The notes below the pieces were generated by a model. That model saw only the letters and a program-made list of their open reading frames with translations, did no database searches and was not told where the DNA came from. From contig NZ_LMNG01000030.1 in NCBI RefSeq assembly GCF_001423295.1, positions 338,766 through 402,765 of the forward strand: a DNA stretch of 64,000 bases, in the 5' to 3' direction. Shown here one piece after another: positions 19,547-27,970 of this stretch; position 1 is the stretch's first letter, and each line of letters opens with the position of its first letter. Source of the DNA: Methylobacterium sp. Leaf112 (GTDB lineage: Bacteria > Pseudomonadota > Alphaproteobacteria > Rhizobiales > Beijerinckiaceae). The translations under genes and the position numbers were made by a program.

Positions 19547-20485
19547 ATGGCGCGCGCACTCATCTTCCCCGGCCAGGGCAGCCAGGCCGTCGGCATGGGA
19601 CGCGCGCTGGCCGAGGCCTTTCCGCAGGCCCGCGCGGTGTTCGAGGAGGTCGATGCGGCCCTCGGGCAGCACCTCTCCCGCCTCATGTTCGAGGGGCCGG
19701 TGGACGAGCTCACCCTCACGGCCAATGCCCAGCCGGCCCTCATGGCGGCGTCGCTCGCCACCCTGCGGGTGCTGGAGGCCGAGCGCGGCCTCGATCTCAA
19801 ACGCGACGTGGCCTGCGTCGCCGGCCACTCCCTCGGCGAATACACGGCGCTCGCCGCCGCCGGCACCTTCTCCATCGCGGACGCGGCGCGGTTGCTGCGG
19901 ATTCGCGGAGAGGCCATGCAGGCGGCGGTCGCCCCGGGGGCGGGCGCCATGGCGGCCCTGATCGGTGCCGAGATCGCCGCGGCGCAGGCCATCGCCGAAG
20001 AGGCGGCGCAGGGCGGCGTGTGCGACGTCGCTAACGACAACGGCGGCGGCCAGGTGGTGCTGTCGGGCGATCGCGCCGCCGTGGAGCGCGCGGTCGCCCT
20101 GGCGCAGGCCCGCGGGATCAAGCGCGCGGTGATGCTCAACGTCTCGGCGCCGTTCCACTGTCGCCTCATGGCCCCGGCCGCCGAGGCCATGCGGGCGGCC
20201 CTCGGGCAGGTCGCCATGCACACCCCCGTGGTGCCGATCTACGCCAACGTCCTGGCCGCCCCGATCACCGACCGCGACGCCATCCGGGACGCGCTCGTCG
20301 CCCAGGTGACCGGCACCGTGCGCTGGCGCGAGAGCGTCGCCGCCATGGCGGCGGAGGGCATCGACTGCTTCAACGAGATCGGCGCCGGCAAGGTGCTCAC
20401 CGGCCTCGTCAAGCGCATCGCCGCCGGGGCCGCGGCCAGCGCCGTCGGCACGCCCGACGACGTCGCGGCGTTCCCCACCTTCTGA
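19547..20485 (+). CDS. fabD: Malonyl-CoA:ACP S-malonyltransferase
   Basis: A 312-residue acyltransferase that loads malonyl groups onto acyl carrier protein for fatty-acid synthesis. It has the N-terminal FPGQGSQ motif, the nucleophile Ser95 in GHSLGE and the catalytic His in APFHCRLM (about 205). The length is normal. It begins the fabD-fabG-acpP-fabF cluster; fabG starts 14 bp after its stop. A TTGACA element at 19488 could be a -35 box, although the -10 region is poor. Confidence 0.95.
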   Translation: MARALIFPGQGSQAVGMGRALAEAFPQARAVFEEVDAALGQHLSRLMFEGPVDELTLTANAQPALMAASLATLRVLEAERGLDLKRDVACVAGHSLGEYTALAAAGTFSIADAARLLRIRGEAMQAAVAPGAGAMAALIGAEIAAAQAIAEEAAQGGVCDVANDNGGGQVVLSGDRAAVERAVALAQARGIKRAVMLNVSAPFHCRLMAPAAEAMRAALGQVAMHTPVVPIYANVLAAPITDRDAIRDALVAQVTGTVRWRESVAAMAAEGIDCFNEIGAGKVLTGLVKRIAAGAAASAVGTPDDVAAFPTF

Positions 20486-20499
20486 GCACAGGACGAGCC

Positions 20500-21240
20500 A
20501 TGTTCGATCTCTCCGGCCGCAAGGTTCTCGTCACCGGCGCCACGGGCGGCCTCGGCGGCGCCATCGCCAAGACCCTGCACGCGCAGGGCGCCACCGTGAC
20601 GGTGTCGGGCACCCGGCGCCCGGCCCTCGAAGCCCTGGTGGCGGAACTCGGGGGCGAGCGCCTGCACATCGCCGAGTGCGACCTCTCCGACAAGGCGGCG
20701 GTGGAGGCCCTGGTGCCGGCGGCCGAGAGCGCCATGGGCGGCCTCGACGTGCTGGTGAACAACGCCGGCATCACCCGCGACAACCTCCTCCTGCGGATGA
20801 AGGACGACGAGTGGGACGCGGTGATCGCCGTCAACCTCAGCGCCGCCTTCCGCCTGTCGCGCGCCGCCGTGCGGGGCATGATGAAGCGCCGCCACGGCCG
20901 CATCATCAACATCGGCTCCGTCGTCGGCACCACGGGCAATCCGGGCCAGGTGAACTACGCCGCCGCGAAGGCCGGCTTGGTCGGCATGACCAAGGCCATG
21001 GCGGCCGAGGTCGCCACCCGCAACCTCACGGTCAACTGCATCGCGCCGGGCTTCATCGCCTCGCCGATGACGGACGCCCTGAACGAGAAGCAGCGCGAGG
21101 GCATCCTCACCCGCGTGCCCATGAACCGCCTCGGCACCGGCGCGGAGATCGCGGCCGCTGCCCTCTACCTCGCCTCCGACGAGGCCGGCTACGTCACGGG
21201 CCAGACGCTCCACGTCAACGGCGGCATGGCGATGGTGTGA
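20500..21240 (+). CDS. fabG: 3-oxoacyl-ACP reductase
   Basis: A 246-residue short-chain dehydrogenase that reduces 3-oxoacyl-ACP with NADPH in each elongation cycle. The Rossmann motif TGATGGLGG (12-20), the NNAG (87-90) and the catalytic Ser140, Tyr153 and Lys157 are all present. Residues FIASPMTD and GQTLHVNGGMAMV at the C-terminus are typical of true FabG. It is the second gene of the cluster, 14 bp after fabD. A 309-bp gap then precedes acpP. Confidence 0.95.
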   Translation: MFDLSGRKVLVTGATGGLGGAIAKTLHAQGATVTVSGTRRPALEALVAELGGERLHIAECDLSDKAAVEALVPAAESAMGGLDVLVNNAGITRDNLLLRMKDDEWDAVIAVNLSAAFRLSRAAVRGMMKRRHGRIINIGSVVGTTGNPGQVNYAAAKAGLVGMTKAMAAEVATRNLTVNCIAPGFIASPMTDALNEKQREGILTRVPMNRLGTGAEIAAAALYLASDEAGYVTGQTLHVNGGMAMV

Positions 21241-21549
21241 GCGCAAGCTTTGCTGCACCGCACACCCGGAATAGCCCCGGGCGGCTCGAAAAAGCCACAG
21301 CGATGAACGGCTTGTGAACCGGGCCTCGCCAGCACCGGAACCCTGTGTTAACACCCCGCCTGCCGTGCGAGGGGGGTTGACGGTTCGGCGTGTTGCGGAG
21401 ATTTCCATAACGACGCGGACCTTGTTAAGGACCGCCCGAGACGCGCGCGATCGAACACACCGGCCGTATCCCAGACCAGCCCATTTCGGTCACGGGCCGG
21501 CGGCCACGGCGACACCATCACGACCTTGAAGAGCTAAGGACCAAGAACG
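21241..21549. other. fabG-acpP intergenic region, probable acpP promoter
   Basis: No gene seen. The region is long for a co-transcribed cluster, which suggests acpP has its own strong promoter. A TTGACG at 21377-21382 is a candidate -35 element; the -10 is not clear. AGAGCTAAGGACCAAG just before acpP contains its ribosome binding site. Confidence 0.45.
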
Positions 21550-21786
21550 ATGAGCGATATCGCTGAGCGCGTGAAGAAGATCGTTGTCGAGCACCTCGGT
21601 GTCGAGCCGGAGAAGGTGGTCGAGGGCGCGAACTTCATCGATGATCTCGGCGCCGACAGCCTCGACACCGTCGAGCTCGTGATGGCGTTCGAGGAGGAAT
21701 TCAACGTCGAGATCCCCGACGATGCGGCCGAGACCATCCAGACGGTCGGCGATGCGGTGAAGTTCCTCGAGAAGAACTCCGCCTGA
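21550..21786 (+). CDS. acpP: Acyl carrier protein
   Basis: A 78-residue acidic helical protein that carries acyl intermediates on a 4'-phosphopantetheine arm. The attachment Ser37 lies in [10 protein letters not shown]. Sequence and length are typical of the housekeeping AcpP, and AAGGACC precedes the ATG. fabF follows 99 bp later. Its own upstream region fits the high expression usual for this gene. Confidence 0.97.
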   Translation: MSDIAERVKKIVVEHLGVEPEKVVEGANFIDDLGADSLDTVELVMAFEEEFNVEIPDDAAETIQTVGDAVKFLEKNSA

Positions 21787-21885
21787 GGCACGACGAGGCG
21801 CCGATTGACTCGCGAGTCATGAGCGGGGTCGTGTCCGACCCCGCGCGCCATTCGTTTCATGATGGGACCGGTTCGGGATAGCGCG

Positions 21886-23148
21886 ATGCGTCGGGTTGTG
21901 GTGACGGGTTTGGGCATGGTGACGCCGCTGGCCAGCGGGGTCGAGGCCACCTGGAGCCGGTTGATCGCGGGTGAGTCGGCGGCCAAAGTGGTCACGGCGT
22001 TCCCCGTCGACGATCTCGCCTGCCGCATCGCCTGTTCCGTGCCGTTCGGCGACGGCTCTAACGACACCTTCGATCCGGATGCCTGGATGGAGGCGAAGGA
22101 GCAGCGCAAGGTCGATCCGTTCATCGTCTACGCCATGGCGGCCGCCGGCCAGGCGCTGGACGACGCCGACTGGCACCCGAAGAGCCACGAAGATCAGTGC
22201 GCCACCGGCGTGATGATCGGCTCCGGCATCGGCGGCATCGGCGGCATCTACGACGCGTCCGTGACCCTGCACGACAAGGGTCCGCGCCGGATCTCGCCGT
22301 TCTTCATCCCCGGGCGGATCATCAACCTGGCCTCCGGTCAGGTCTCAATCGCCCACGGCCTCAAGGGCCCGAATCACTCCGTCGTCACCGCCTGCTCCAC
22401 CGGCGCCCACGCCATCGGCGACGCGGCCCGGCTGATCCAGTTCGGCGATGCCGACGTCATGGTGGCAGGCGGCGCCGAATCCCCGGTGAACCGCCTGGCG
22501 CTCGCGGGCTTCGCCGCCTGCCGCGCCCTCTCCACGGGCTTCAACGACGACCCGACCCGCGCGTCCCGCCCCTACGACAAGGCCCGCGACGGCTTCGTCA
22601 TGGGCGAGGGCGCCGGGGTGGTCGTACTGGAGGAGTACGAGCACGCCAAGGCGCGCGGCGCCAGGATCTACGCCGAGGTGGTGGGCTACGGCCTCACGGG
22701 GGATGCCTACCACATCACCTCGCCGGCCCCCGACGGCGACGGCGCCTTCCGCTGCATGAGCGCCGCCGTCAAGCGCGCCGGCATCCAGGCCTCCGACATC
22801 GACTACATCAACGCCCACGGCACCTCGACGCCCATGGGCGACGAGCTGGAGCTGAAGGCCGTGGAACGCCTGCTCGGCGACGCCGCGCCCCGCGCCGCCA
22901 TGTCGTCCACCAAATCCGCCATCGGCCACCTGCTGGGTGCCGCCGGCGCCGTGGAAGCCATCTTCTCGGTGCTGACCATCCGCGACGGCATCCTCCCGCC
23001 GACCCTCAACCTCGACAACCCCTCCGTCGAAACCGCCATCGACCTCGTGCCGCACGAGGCCAAGCGCAAGCGCGTGGACGTGGTGCTGTCGAATTCGTTC
23101 GGGTTCGGTGGGACGAATGCGAGCTTGGTGATGCGGCGGGTGGATTGA
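21886..23148 (+). CDS. fabF: 3-oxoacyl-ACP synthase II
   Basis: A 420-residue condensing enzyme extending acyl-ACP with malonyl-ACP. It has the N-terminal RRVVVTGLGMVTPL, the nucleophile Cys170 in VTACSTGAHAIG, and the two catalytic His in NAHGTSTP and IGHLLGAAG, and it ends with FGFGGTNASL. Another in-frame ATG nine codons upstream (21859) is possible, but FabF proteins normally begin at the MRRVVV used here. A diverged copy of its last 51 codons lies 171 bp downstream. Confidence 0.95.
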   Translation: MRRVVVTGLGMVTPLASGVEATWSRLIAGESAAKVVTAFPVDDLACRIACSVPFGDGSNDTFDPDAWMEAKEQRKVDPFIVYAMAAAGQALDDADWHPKSHEDQCATGVMIGSGIGGIGGIYDASVTLHDKGPRRISPFFIPGRIINLASGQVSIAHGLKGPNHSVVTACSTGAHAIGDAARLIQFGDADVMVAGGAESPVNRLALAGFAACRALSTGFNDDPTRASRPYDKARDGFVMGEGAGVVVLEEYEHAKARGARIYAEVVGYGLTGDAYHITSPAPDGDGAFRCMSAAVKRAGIQASDIDYINAHGTSTPMGDELELKAVERLLGDAAPRAAMSSTKSAIGHLLGAAGAVEAIFSVLTIRDGILPPTLNLDNPSVETAIDLVPHEAKRKRVDVVLSNSFGFGGTNASLVMRRVD

Positions 23149-23257
23149 GGCCATCGGCTTCCATCACGAGGGGTCAACACCTCCTCTGACGCTTTCGAGA
23201 CTATCTTTCCGTCAGTTCAAATAGCTGCGTGGCCGGTTGCGGCATCGGGTAGAGCGT

Positions 23258-23288
23258 AGGTCCCCTCTCTTGGAAGGAGAGGGGACCT
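23258..23288 (+). terminator. Hairpin downstream of fabF
   Basis: Perfect 12-bp stem (AGGTCCCCTCTC with its complement) and a 7-nt loop, 110 bp after the fabF stop. It has no T-tract. It could terminate the fatty-acid transcript or be a dispersed palindrome. Confidence 0.45.
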
Positions 23289-23319
23289 GTCGCGGTCGAT
23301 CGATCCGCAATGGGCCCTT

Positions 23320-23472
23320 CTGCCGACAATCAACCTCAACAATCCATTCGTGGTCACCGCCATGGATCTCGCGTCGCACAAGGCCAAGCGCAAGCGCGTT
23401 GACGTGGTGCTGTCGAATTCGCTCGGGTTCGGTGGGACGAATGCAAGTTTGGTGATGCGGCAGGTCGAATGA
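23320..23472 (+). pseudogene. 3'-terminal fragment of a second fabF
   Basis: A 51-codon frame (stop at 23470) that matches the C-terminus of FabF. Its last 31 codons agree with fabF at 85 of 93 bases, including unusual codons such as GGT, AAT and TTG; the first 20 codons are more diverged and one codon shorter. No start codon or remainder of the gene is present. It is a remnant of another fabF copy, by duplication or by transfer, and marks the boundary with the AT-rich insert. Confidence 0.8.
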
Positions 23473-23509
23473 CGCCAGAATTGACTCTCGTATAAGCCAT
23501 ACAAACCTG

Positions 23510-23538
23510 TTGACGGAATCGGCAGACATCAGCAATAT
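23510..23538 (+). promoter_or_regulatory. Candidate sigma-70 promoter of the DUF262 gene
   Basis: TTGACG (23510-23515), 17 bases, then CAATAT (23533-23538). Spacing is ideal and the distance to the GTG start is 25 bp. Inferred from consensus only. Confidence 0.45.
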
Positions 23539-23563
23539 TCTTACTTGATTAGATTTTTCAATT

Positions 23564-25204
23564 GTGGAATTTTTCGTGGCGAAATCACCCAGCGACAGCA
23601 AAGCAGATTTCACTAAAGCTCCTCAGCCTTCAGTTGATCGGATTGAGGAAGTTGCAACAAGAATACTTACAGGGGATATATTACTACCCAAATTTCAGAG
23701 GAATTTTGTATGGTCAAAAGGACAAATATTAGAACTATGGGACTCTATCGCAAAGAATTACCCGGTAGGAAGCGTACTGCTGTGGCGTAGTAGGGAAGAG
23801 CTACAGTCCGAAAGAAGCATTGCGGACCTCAAGATTGCAGATACCAAAGAAGATTACCCGGTAAACTATTTACTTGATGGACAACAACGACTTTCGTCGG
23901 TTTGTGGTGCGATTTTTTGGAACGGCTCGGATGCGAAGAGCCGATGGAATATTGCTTATGATCTTCGTCACAAGAAATTTCTGCACCTAGAAACGCTTGA
24001 TAGTCCTCCAAATCATCAAATTCGTCTCAACTGGCTTCCTGACCCCGCCCAGTTCTTTGGTCAGATGGCACGTGTTTCTTCTGAGACAGACGCCGCAGCG
24101 TTAACTGCGGCTGGGAATGAGTTGTTTCGACGCTTCAAAGACTACAAGATAGCGACAGTTACTTTGTTGGATATGCCGATGAATGATGTCGCACCAATAT
24201 TTGAAAGAATAAACAGCAAAGGCACCCCACTTACTATCGTTGACCTTATGCGAGCTGCAACGTGGAGCGACAGCTTTGACTTGATCGAGTCAATCGAAGC
24301 AATTTTATCGTCTATTGAGGAGAAGGGCTTCGAAAATATAGATCAGAAAGTTGTTCTAAGAAGTTTCTCCGCGGCGGCTGGCGGAGGATTTTCTGAAGGT
24401 AGTATAGACAACCTAAGAAAATACAAGTCGTCAGAACTTAAGATCGCACATATCGCAACCGAGAATGCCTATAGAATCGCAGTCGATTTTTTGTCGACAG
24501 ATCTTAGCATTCCGTCAAGTAAACATATCCCTTACGCGAATCAGATTGTAGTACTTTCCGAAATATTCCGAATTCTCCCCAACCCATCGGCGATACAACG
24601 GTCAAAGATTCAGCACTGGTTTTGGCGGAGTGCAGCTTCCGGCTACTTTGGAGGGTGGAACACTGGTAACATGGCGTCGGATCAAGCGGCGGTCGGAAGA
24701 TTCGCGAGAGGAGATCTCGAAGCCTTGTCATCTGGGCTCAGTAATCTCGGAAAAAATATTTGGCTGACCCAGCAATTTCGCCTCAACACAGCTCACGCAA
24801 AGATTTTGTCACTTATTCTTGCATTTAACAGTCCAATTGATCTGCTTACAGGTCAAAAAATTGATCCTGATAAGGCTTTACATTATGCAAACAGCAAAGA
24901 GTACCACCATTTTTTCCCGCGAGACTTTCTTGCTGCGAGGGGAACCGATAGCCGTCAAATAAATTCACTAGCAAATTTTATAATGCTTACTTCTGCCAGC
25001 AACAAAAGAATAACTAACAGATCTCCATCTGACTATCTTATAGAAGCCAAAAATTTACTAGGAACTGAACTGCGAAACGTTTTGCAGAGTAATTTAATCT
25101 CTGACGCTGCATATGAGGCGGCACTTCACGATGATTACCCGCGTTTCTTGGACGAAAGAGCGAGAACGATTTCAAACTGGGTGAACAAACTAGCTGGTTG
25201 GTAA
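23564..25204 (+). CDS. GmrSD-like DUF262-DUF1524 nuclease, putative anti-phage protein
   Basis: A 546-residue protein. The N-terminal DUF262 (ParB/sulfiredoxin-like) domain has LPKFQRNFVW (41-50) and the nucleotide-hydrolysis motif DGQQR (105-109). The C-terminal DUF1524 domain has a His-Me-type centre, H448-H449-FFP, and the matching N-x-x-N-K residues about 30 positions later. Fused DUF262-DUF1524 proteins include GmrSD (type IV restriction of glucosylated DNA), BrxU and SspE. No dnd/ssp or BREX genes are adjacent, so it is a stand-alone gene. It is much more AT-rich than all neighbours and uses AT-ending codons, a sign of horizontal transfer. Start is GTG; a second GTG lies at 23576. Its DNA target is unknown. 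Confidence 0.85.
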   Translation: MEFFVAKSPSDSKADFTKAPQPSVDRIEEVATRILTGDILLPKFQRNFVWSKGQILELWDSIAKNYPVGSVLLWRSREELQSERSIADLKIADTKEDYPVNYLLDGQQRLSSVCGAIFWNGSDAKSRWNIAYDLRHKKFLHLETLDSPPNHQIRLNWLPDPAQFFGQMARVSSETDAAALTAAGNELFRRFKDYKIATVTLLDMPMNDVAPIFERINSKGTPLTIVDLMRAATWSDSFDLIESIEAILSSIEEKGFENIDQKVVLRSFSAAAGGGFSEGSIDNLRKYKSSELKIAHIATENAYRIAVDFLSTDLSIPSSKHIPYANQIVVLSEIFRILPNPSAIQRSKIQHWFWRSAASGYFGGWNTGNMASDQAAVGRFARGDLEALSSGLSNLGKNIWLTQQFRLNTAHAKILSLILAFNSPIDLLTGQKIDPDKALHYANSKEYHHFFPRDFLAARGTDSRQINSLANFIMLTSASNKRITNRSPSDYLIEAKNLLGTELRNVLQSNLISDAAYEAALHDDYPRFLDERARTISNWVNKLAGW

Positions 25205-25256
25205 AAGTAAAAGCGGCTATCAACCCCGATACCTCAGTCAATCATCGAAATTTCCA

Positions 25257-25290
25257 ACTAAGCGCTGGGATCTCCTAAACAGCGCTTAGT
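25257..25290 (+). terminator. Inverted repeat after the DUF262 gene
   Basis: Eleven-bp perfect arms (25257-25267 and 25280-25290) around a 12-nt loop, 53 bp after the stop. There is no clear T-tract. It may be the terminator of the insert or part of its boundary, because GC-rich DNA resumes about 60 bp further on. Confidence 0.45.
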
Positions 25291-25444
25291 CCACGTAACT
25301 GGATATCGTTCAACCCCCATTTCGCCACAAAACCGACCAAACTCGCGCGCCTAACGGCCAGCCCGTCGCGCCCATTCGAGGCGGCGCGAGACTGTCCCAC
25401 GTCCGAAAAACACGGCGGGGGAGGGGGCCCGAGGCCCGAACAGG

Positions 25445-26812
25445 ATGTCCATGTTCTTCCGCAAGCGCCCGAATCCCGAGCCCGTGCCGGCCGCCTCCGA
25501 GGAGCGGGCCTTGCCGCAGCGCCTGTCGCCGCGCAGCCCGAGCGAGGCCATCAAGCCCACCGCCGCGCCGCCGCCGCCCGATCTGCCGGAGCGCCGCCGG
25601 GGCGGCCTGCTCGCCACCATCTCGGGCCTGCTCACCCTGTCGGTGGTGCTGGCCATCGGGGTGATGATCGGCATGACGCTGTTCGAGCGGCAGGTGAAGG
25701 AGCCGGGGCCCCTGCCCGCCGACAAGGTGGTGGTCATCTCGCCTCGCAGCGGCACCTCCGAGATCGCCGAGGCCCTGTCCCGCGAGGGCGTCATCGCTCA
25801 CACCGCCCTGTTCGAGTGGGCCGCCCGCCTGAGCGGCAAGGCCCTCAAGGCCGGCGAGTACACGTTCAAGGCCCATGCCAGCATCAACGAGGCCATCGAG
25901 ACCCTGTCGTCGGGCCGCCAGGTCCAGCACGCCGTCACCTTCCCGGAGGGACTGACGAGCGAGCAGATCGTGGCGCGGCTCAACGACAACGACATCCTGT
26001 CGGGCGACATCAACGAGATCCCGGCCGAGGGCGCGCTCCTGCCCGACACCTACAAGTTCGAGCGCGGCGCCACGCGTCAGCAGATCGTCAACCTCATGCG
26101 CGCCAAGCAGCGCGAGGTCCTGGCCGACATCTGGAAGCGCCGCTCCGCCGAGATCCCGGTGAAGACCCCGGCCGAGATGGTGACGCTGGCCTCCATCGTC
26201 GAGAAGGAGACCGGCCGGGCCGATGAGCGGCCCCGCGTGGCGGGCGTGTTCGTCAACCGCCTCAACAAGCGCATGAAGCTGCAATCGGACCCGACCATCG
26301 TGTACGGGCTGGTGGGCGGGCGCGGCACCCTCGGGCGCGGCATCCAGCGTTCCGAGATCGAGCGCGCGACCCCCTACAACACCTACGTGATCGAGGGCCT
26401 GCCGCCCGGCCCCATCGCCAATCCGGGCCGCGCCGCCCTCGAGGCCGTCGCCAACCCGTCGCGTACCAAGGACCTGTTCTTCGTGGCCGACGGCACCGGC
26501 GGCCACGCCTTCGCCGAAACCCTGGAGGGCCACTCGCGCAACGTCGCCCGCTGGCGCCAGGTCGAGCGTGCCCGCCAAGCCCCGACCCCCGACGCCGCCG
26601 TCGACAAGGTCGAGCCCAACCCGACGCCCGATCCGGGCCGCGCCTCGGCCTACGCACCGGCCGACGGCACCAACTTCGCCGGCGGCGCCGACCCCTCGGC
26701 CCCGCGTCCGAAGGCCTTCGACGCCTCCGAGGGCACACGCCTCGATCCCCTACGCAACAAGACCTTCGACCTGAATTCGCCCAAAAGCGTCCCGGTGCTG
26801 AAGCAGCCGTGA
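25445..26812 (+). CDS. mltG: Endolytic murein transglycosylase MltG
   Basis: A 455-residue inner-membrane enzyme that cuts nascent glycan strands and so sets their length. A cytoplasmic N-terminus rich in Pro and Arg leads to one membrane helix (about 60-80). The YceG domain follows with a LysM-like part (about 90-160), VTFPEGLT, the catalytic Glu in ASIVEKET, the downstream VAGVFVNRL..RMKLQSDPTIVYG, and PYNTYVIEGLPPGPI. The C-terminal 80 residues are a disordered Pro/Asp-rich tail. In related genomes it directly follows fabF; here the AT-rich insert separates them. An alternative ATG is at 25451. Confidence 0.93.
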   Translation: MSMFFRKRPNPEPVPAASEERALPQRLSPRSPSEAIKPTAAPPPPDLPERRRGGLLATISGLLTLSVVLAIGVMIGMTLFERQVKEPGPLPADKVVVISPRSGTSEIAEALSREGVIAHTALFEWAARLSGKALKAGEYTFKAHASINEAIETLSSGRQVQHAVTFPEGLTSEQIVARLNDNDILSGDINEIPAEGALLPDTYKFERGATRQQIVNLMRAKQREVLADIWKRRSAEIPVKTPAEMVTLASIVEKETGRADERPRVAGVFVNRLNKRMKLQSDPTIVYGLVGGRGTLGRGIQRSEIERATPYNTYVIEGLPPGPIANPGRAALEAVANPSRTKDLFFVADGTGGHAFAETLEGHSRNVARWRQVERARQAPTPDAAVDKVEPNPTPDPGRASAYAPADGTNFAGGADPSAPRPKAFDASEGTRLDPLRNKTFDLNSPKSVPVLKQP

Positions 26813-27080
26813 GACGCGGGGTAGCCGCGCGCGTCCCCGCGCCCCGCTTGTGGGGAGAGGGCCGCGACGCCCCCGTCGTCGGCGCGGCGAGGCGGCAGCC
26901 GAGGGTGAGGGGGCGGCCCCGAACGAGCCTCCTGCTGATGAGAGGCCCCCTCATCTTCGCTTCGGCTCCGCCTGCGCTCCCCGCCTGCACGCCGAGGTGC
27001 AGGCAGGCCTCTCCCCGCCCGGCGGGGAGAGGGGAGCGGCAACCGGTGTGGCTCTCCTTCGAATACGGTCCCGTCCAACA
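26813..27080. repeat. GC-rich intergenic mosaic of inverted repeats
   Basis: The spacer between mltG and yicC contains an 8-bp stem (26983-26990 with 26997-27004), a 12-bp stem with almost no loop (27008-27032, CCTCTCCCCGCC and its complement) and a further copy of the GGGGAGAGG arm at about 26854. This arrangement resembles the dispersed palindromic intergenic elements common in Hyphomicrobiales genomes. No gene seen. Confidence 0.5.
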
Positions 27081-27959
27081 ATGATCCTCTCCAGCATGAC
27101 AGGGTTCGCCCGGGCCGCCGGCACCACCGGGGCGGTGCAATGGGCCTGGGAGGTCCGCGCCGTGAACGGGCGCGGGCTGGAGGTCCGCCTGCGCGTGCCC
27201 AACGGCTACGACGCGGCCGGGGAGGTCGCCCGCACCGCCCTGCAGAAGACCCTGGCGCGCGGGCAGTGCCAGCTCTCCCTCAACCTCTCCCGACCCGACG
27301 CGGCCCCGCGCATCAGGATCAACGAGGGGCTGCTGGCCGAACTCGCGGCGGCGGTGGCGCGGGTGCCCCGGCCCGAGGGCGTCGCCCCGGCGACCCTCGA
27401 CGGGCTCCTGGCCCTGCGCGGCGTCATCGAGGCCGAGGACGAGGCGTCGACGGATACGGAGGCCCTCCACCGCGATCTCGCCGAGGGGGTGGTGCGCCTC
27501 GTCACCGACCTCGTGGAGGCCCGCCGCGCCGAGGGGCGGCAACTGCGCGCCGTCATCGAGGCGCAGCTCGCCGAGATCGGCCGCCTGACCCGAGCGGCGG
27601 AGGACTGCCCGGCGCGCAAGCCCGAGGCCGTGCGCGCCCGCCTCGCCGCCACGGTCTCGACCCTGATCGCGGTCGGCAACCTCGACCCCGACCGCCTGCA
27701 CCAGGAGGCGGTGCTGCTCGCCGCCAAGGCCGATGTCCGCGAGGAACTCGACCGCCTGGCCGCCCACCTCGCCAGCGCCGCCGACCTGCTGGCGGCCGGT
27801 GGTCCCGTCGGCCGCAAGCTCGATTTCCTGGCGCAGGAGCTGGGCCGCGAGGCCAATACCCTGTGCGCCAAGGCGAACGACATCGCCCTGTCGCGGATCG
27901 GACTCGACTTGAAGGCCGTGGTGGAGCAATTCCGCGAGCAGGTTCAGAACGTCGAGTAG
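27081..27959 (+). CDS. yicC: YicC-family endoribonuclease
   Basis: A 292-residue protein of the YicC/YloC family, shown in E. coli to be an endoribonuclease affecting small-RNA turnover. The conserved start SSMTGFARAAG, the W-EVRAVNGRGLEVRLRVP segment and the C-terminal GRKLDFLAQELGREANTLCAKANDIALS are all present. Length is normal. The start at 27081 gives the conserved N-terminus. gmk follows 11 bp downstream, the common yicC-gmk order, so they are one operon. Confidence 0.92.
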   Translation: MILSSMTGFARAAGTTGAVQWAWEVRAVNGRGLEVRLRVPNGYDAAGEVARTALQKTLARGQCQLSLNLSRPDAAPRIRINEGLLAELAAAVARVPRPEGVAPATLDGLLALRGVIEAEDEASTDTEALHRDLAEGVVRLVTDLVEARRAEGRQLRAVIEAQLAEIGRLTRAAEDCPARKPEAVRARLAATVSTLIAVGNLDPDRLHQEAVLLAAKADVREELDRLAAHLASAADLLAAGGPVGRKLDFLAQELGREANTLCAKANDIALSRIGLDLKAVVEQFREQVQNVE

Positions 27960-27970
27960 GTTTTTTTGCG

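Larger units (their letters stand above)
23149..23563. other. fabF-defence gene spacer with duplicated fabF end
   Basis: It contains a 12-bp hairpin (23258-23288), a diverged 3' fragment of fabF and a promoter for the downstream AT-rich gene. The composition changes from GC-rich to AT-rich at about 23473, immediately after the stop codon of the fragment, which marks one edge of the foreign DNA. Confidence 0.6.

Noticed and set aside
23237..23455. A 72-codon plus-strand frame across the fabF fragment
   Set aside because: It is out of frame with the recognisable fabF remnant and has no motif.
23320..23472. An attachment site with regenerated fabF 3' end
   Set aside because: No integrase gene is present, and the fragment lies between fabF and the insert rather than at its far end, so classic site-specific integration cannot be shown from this window.
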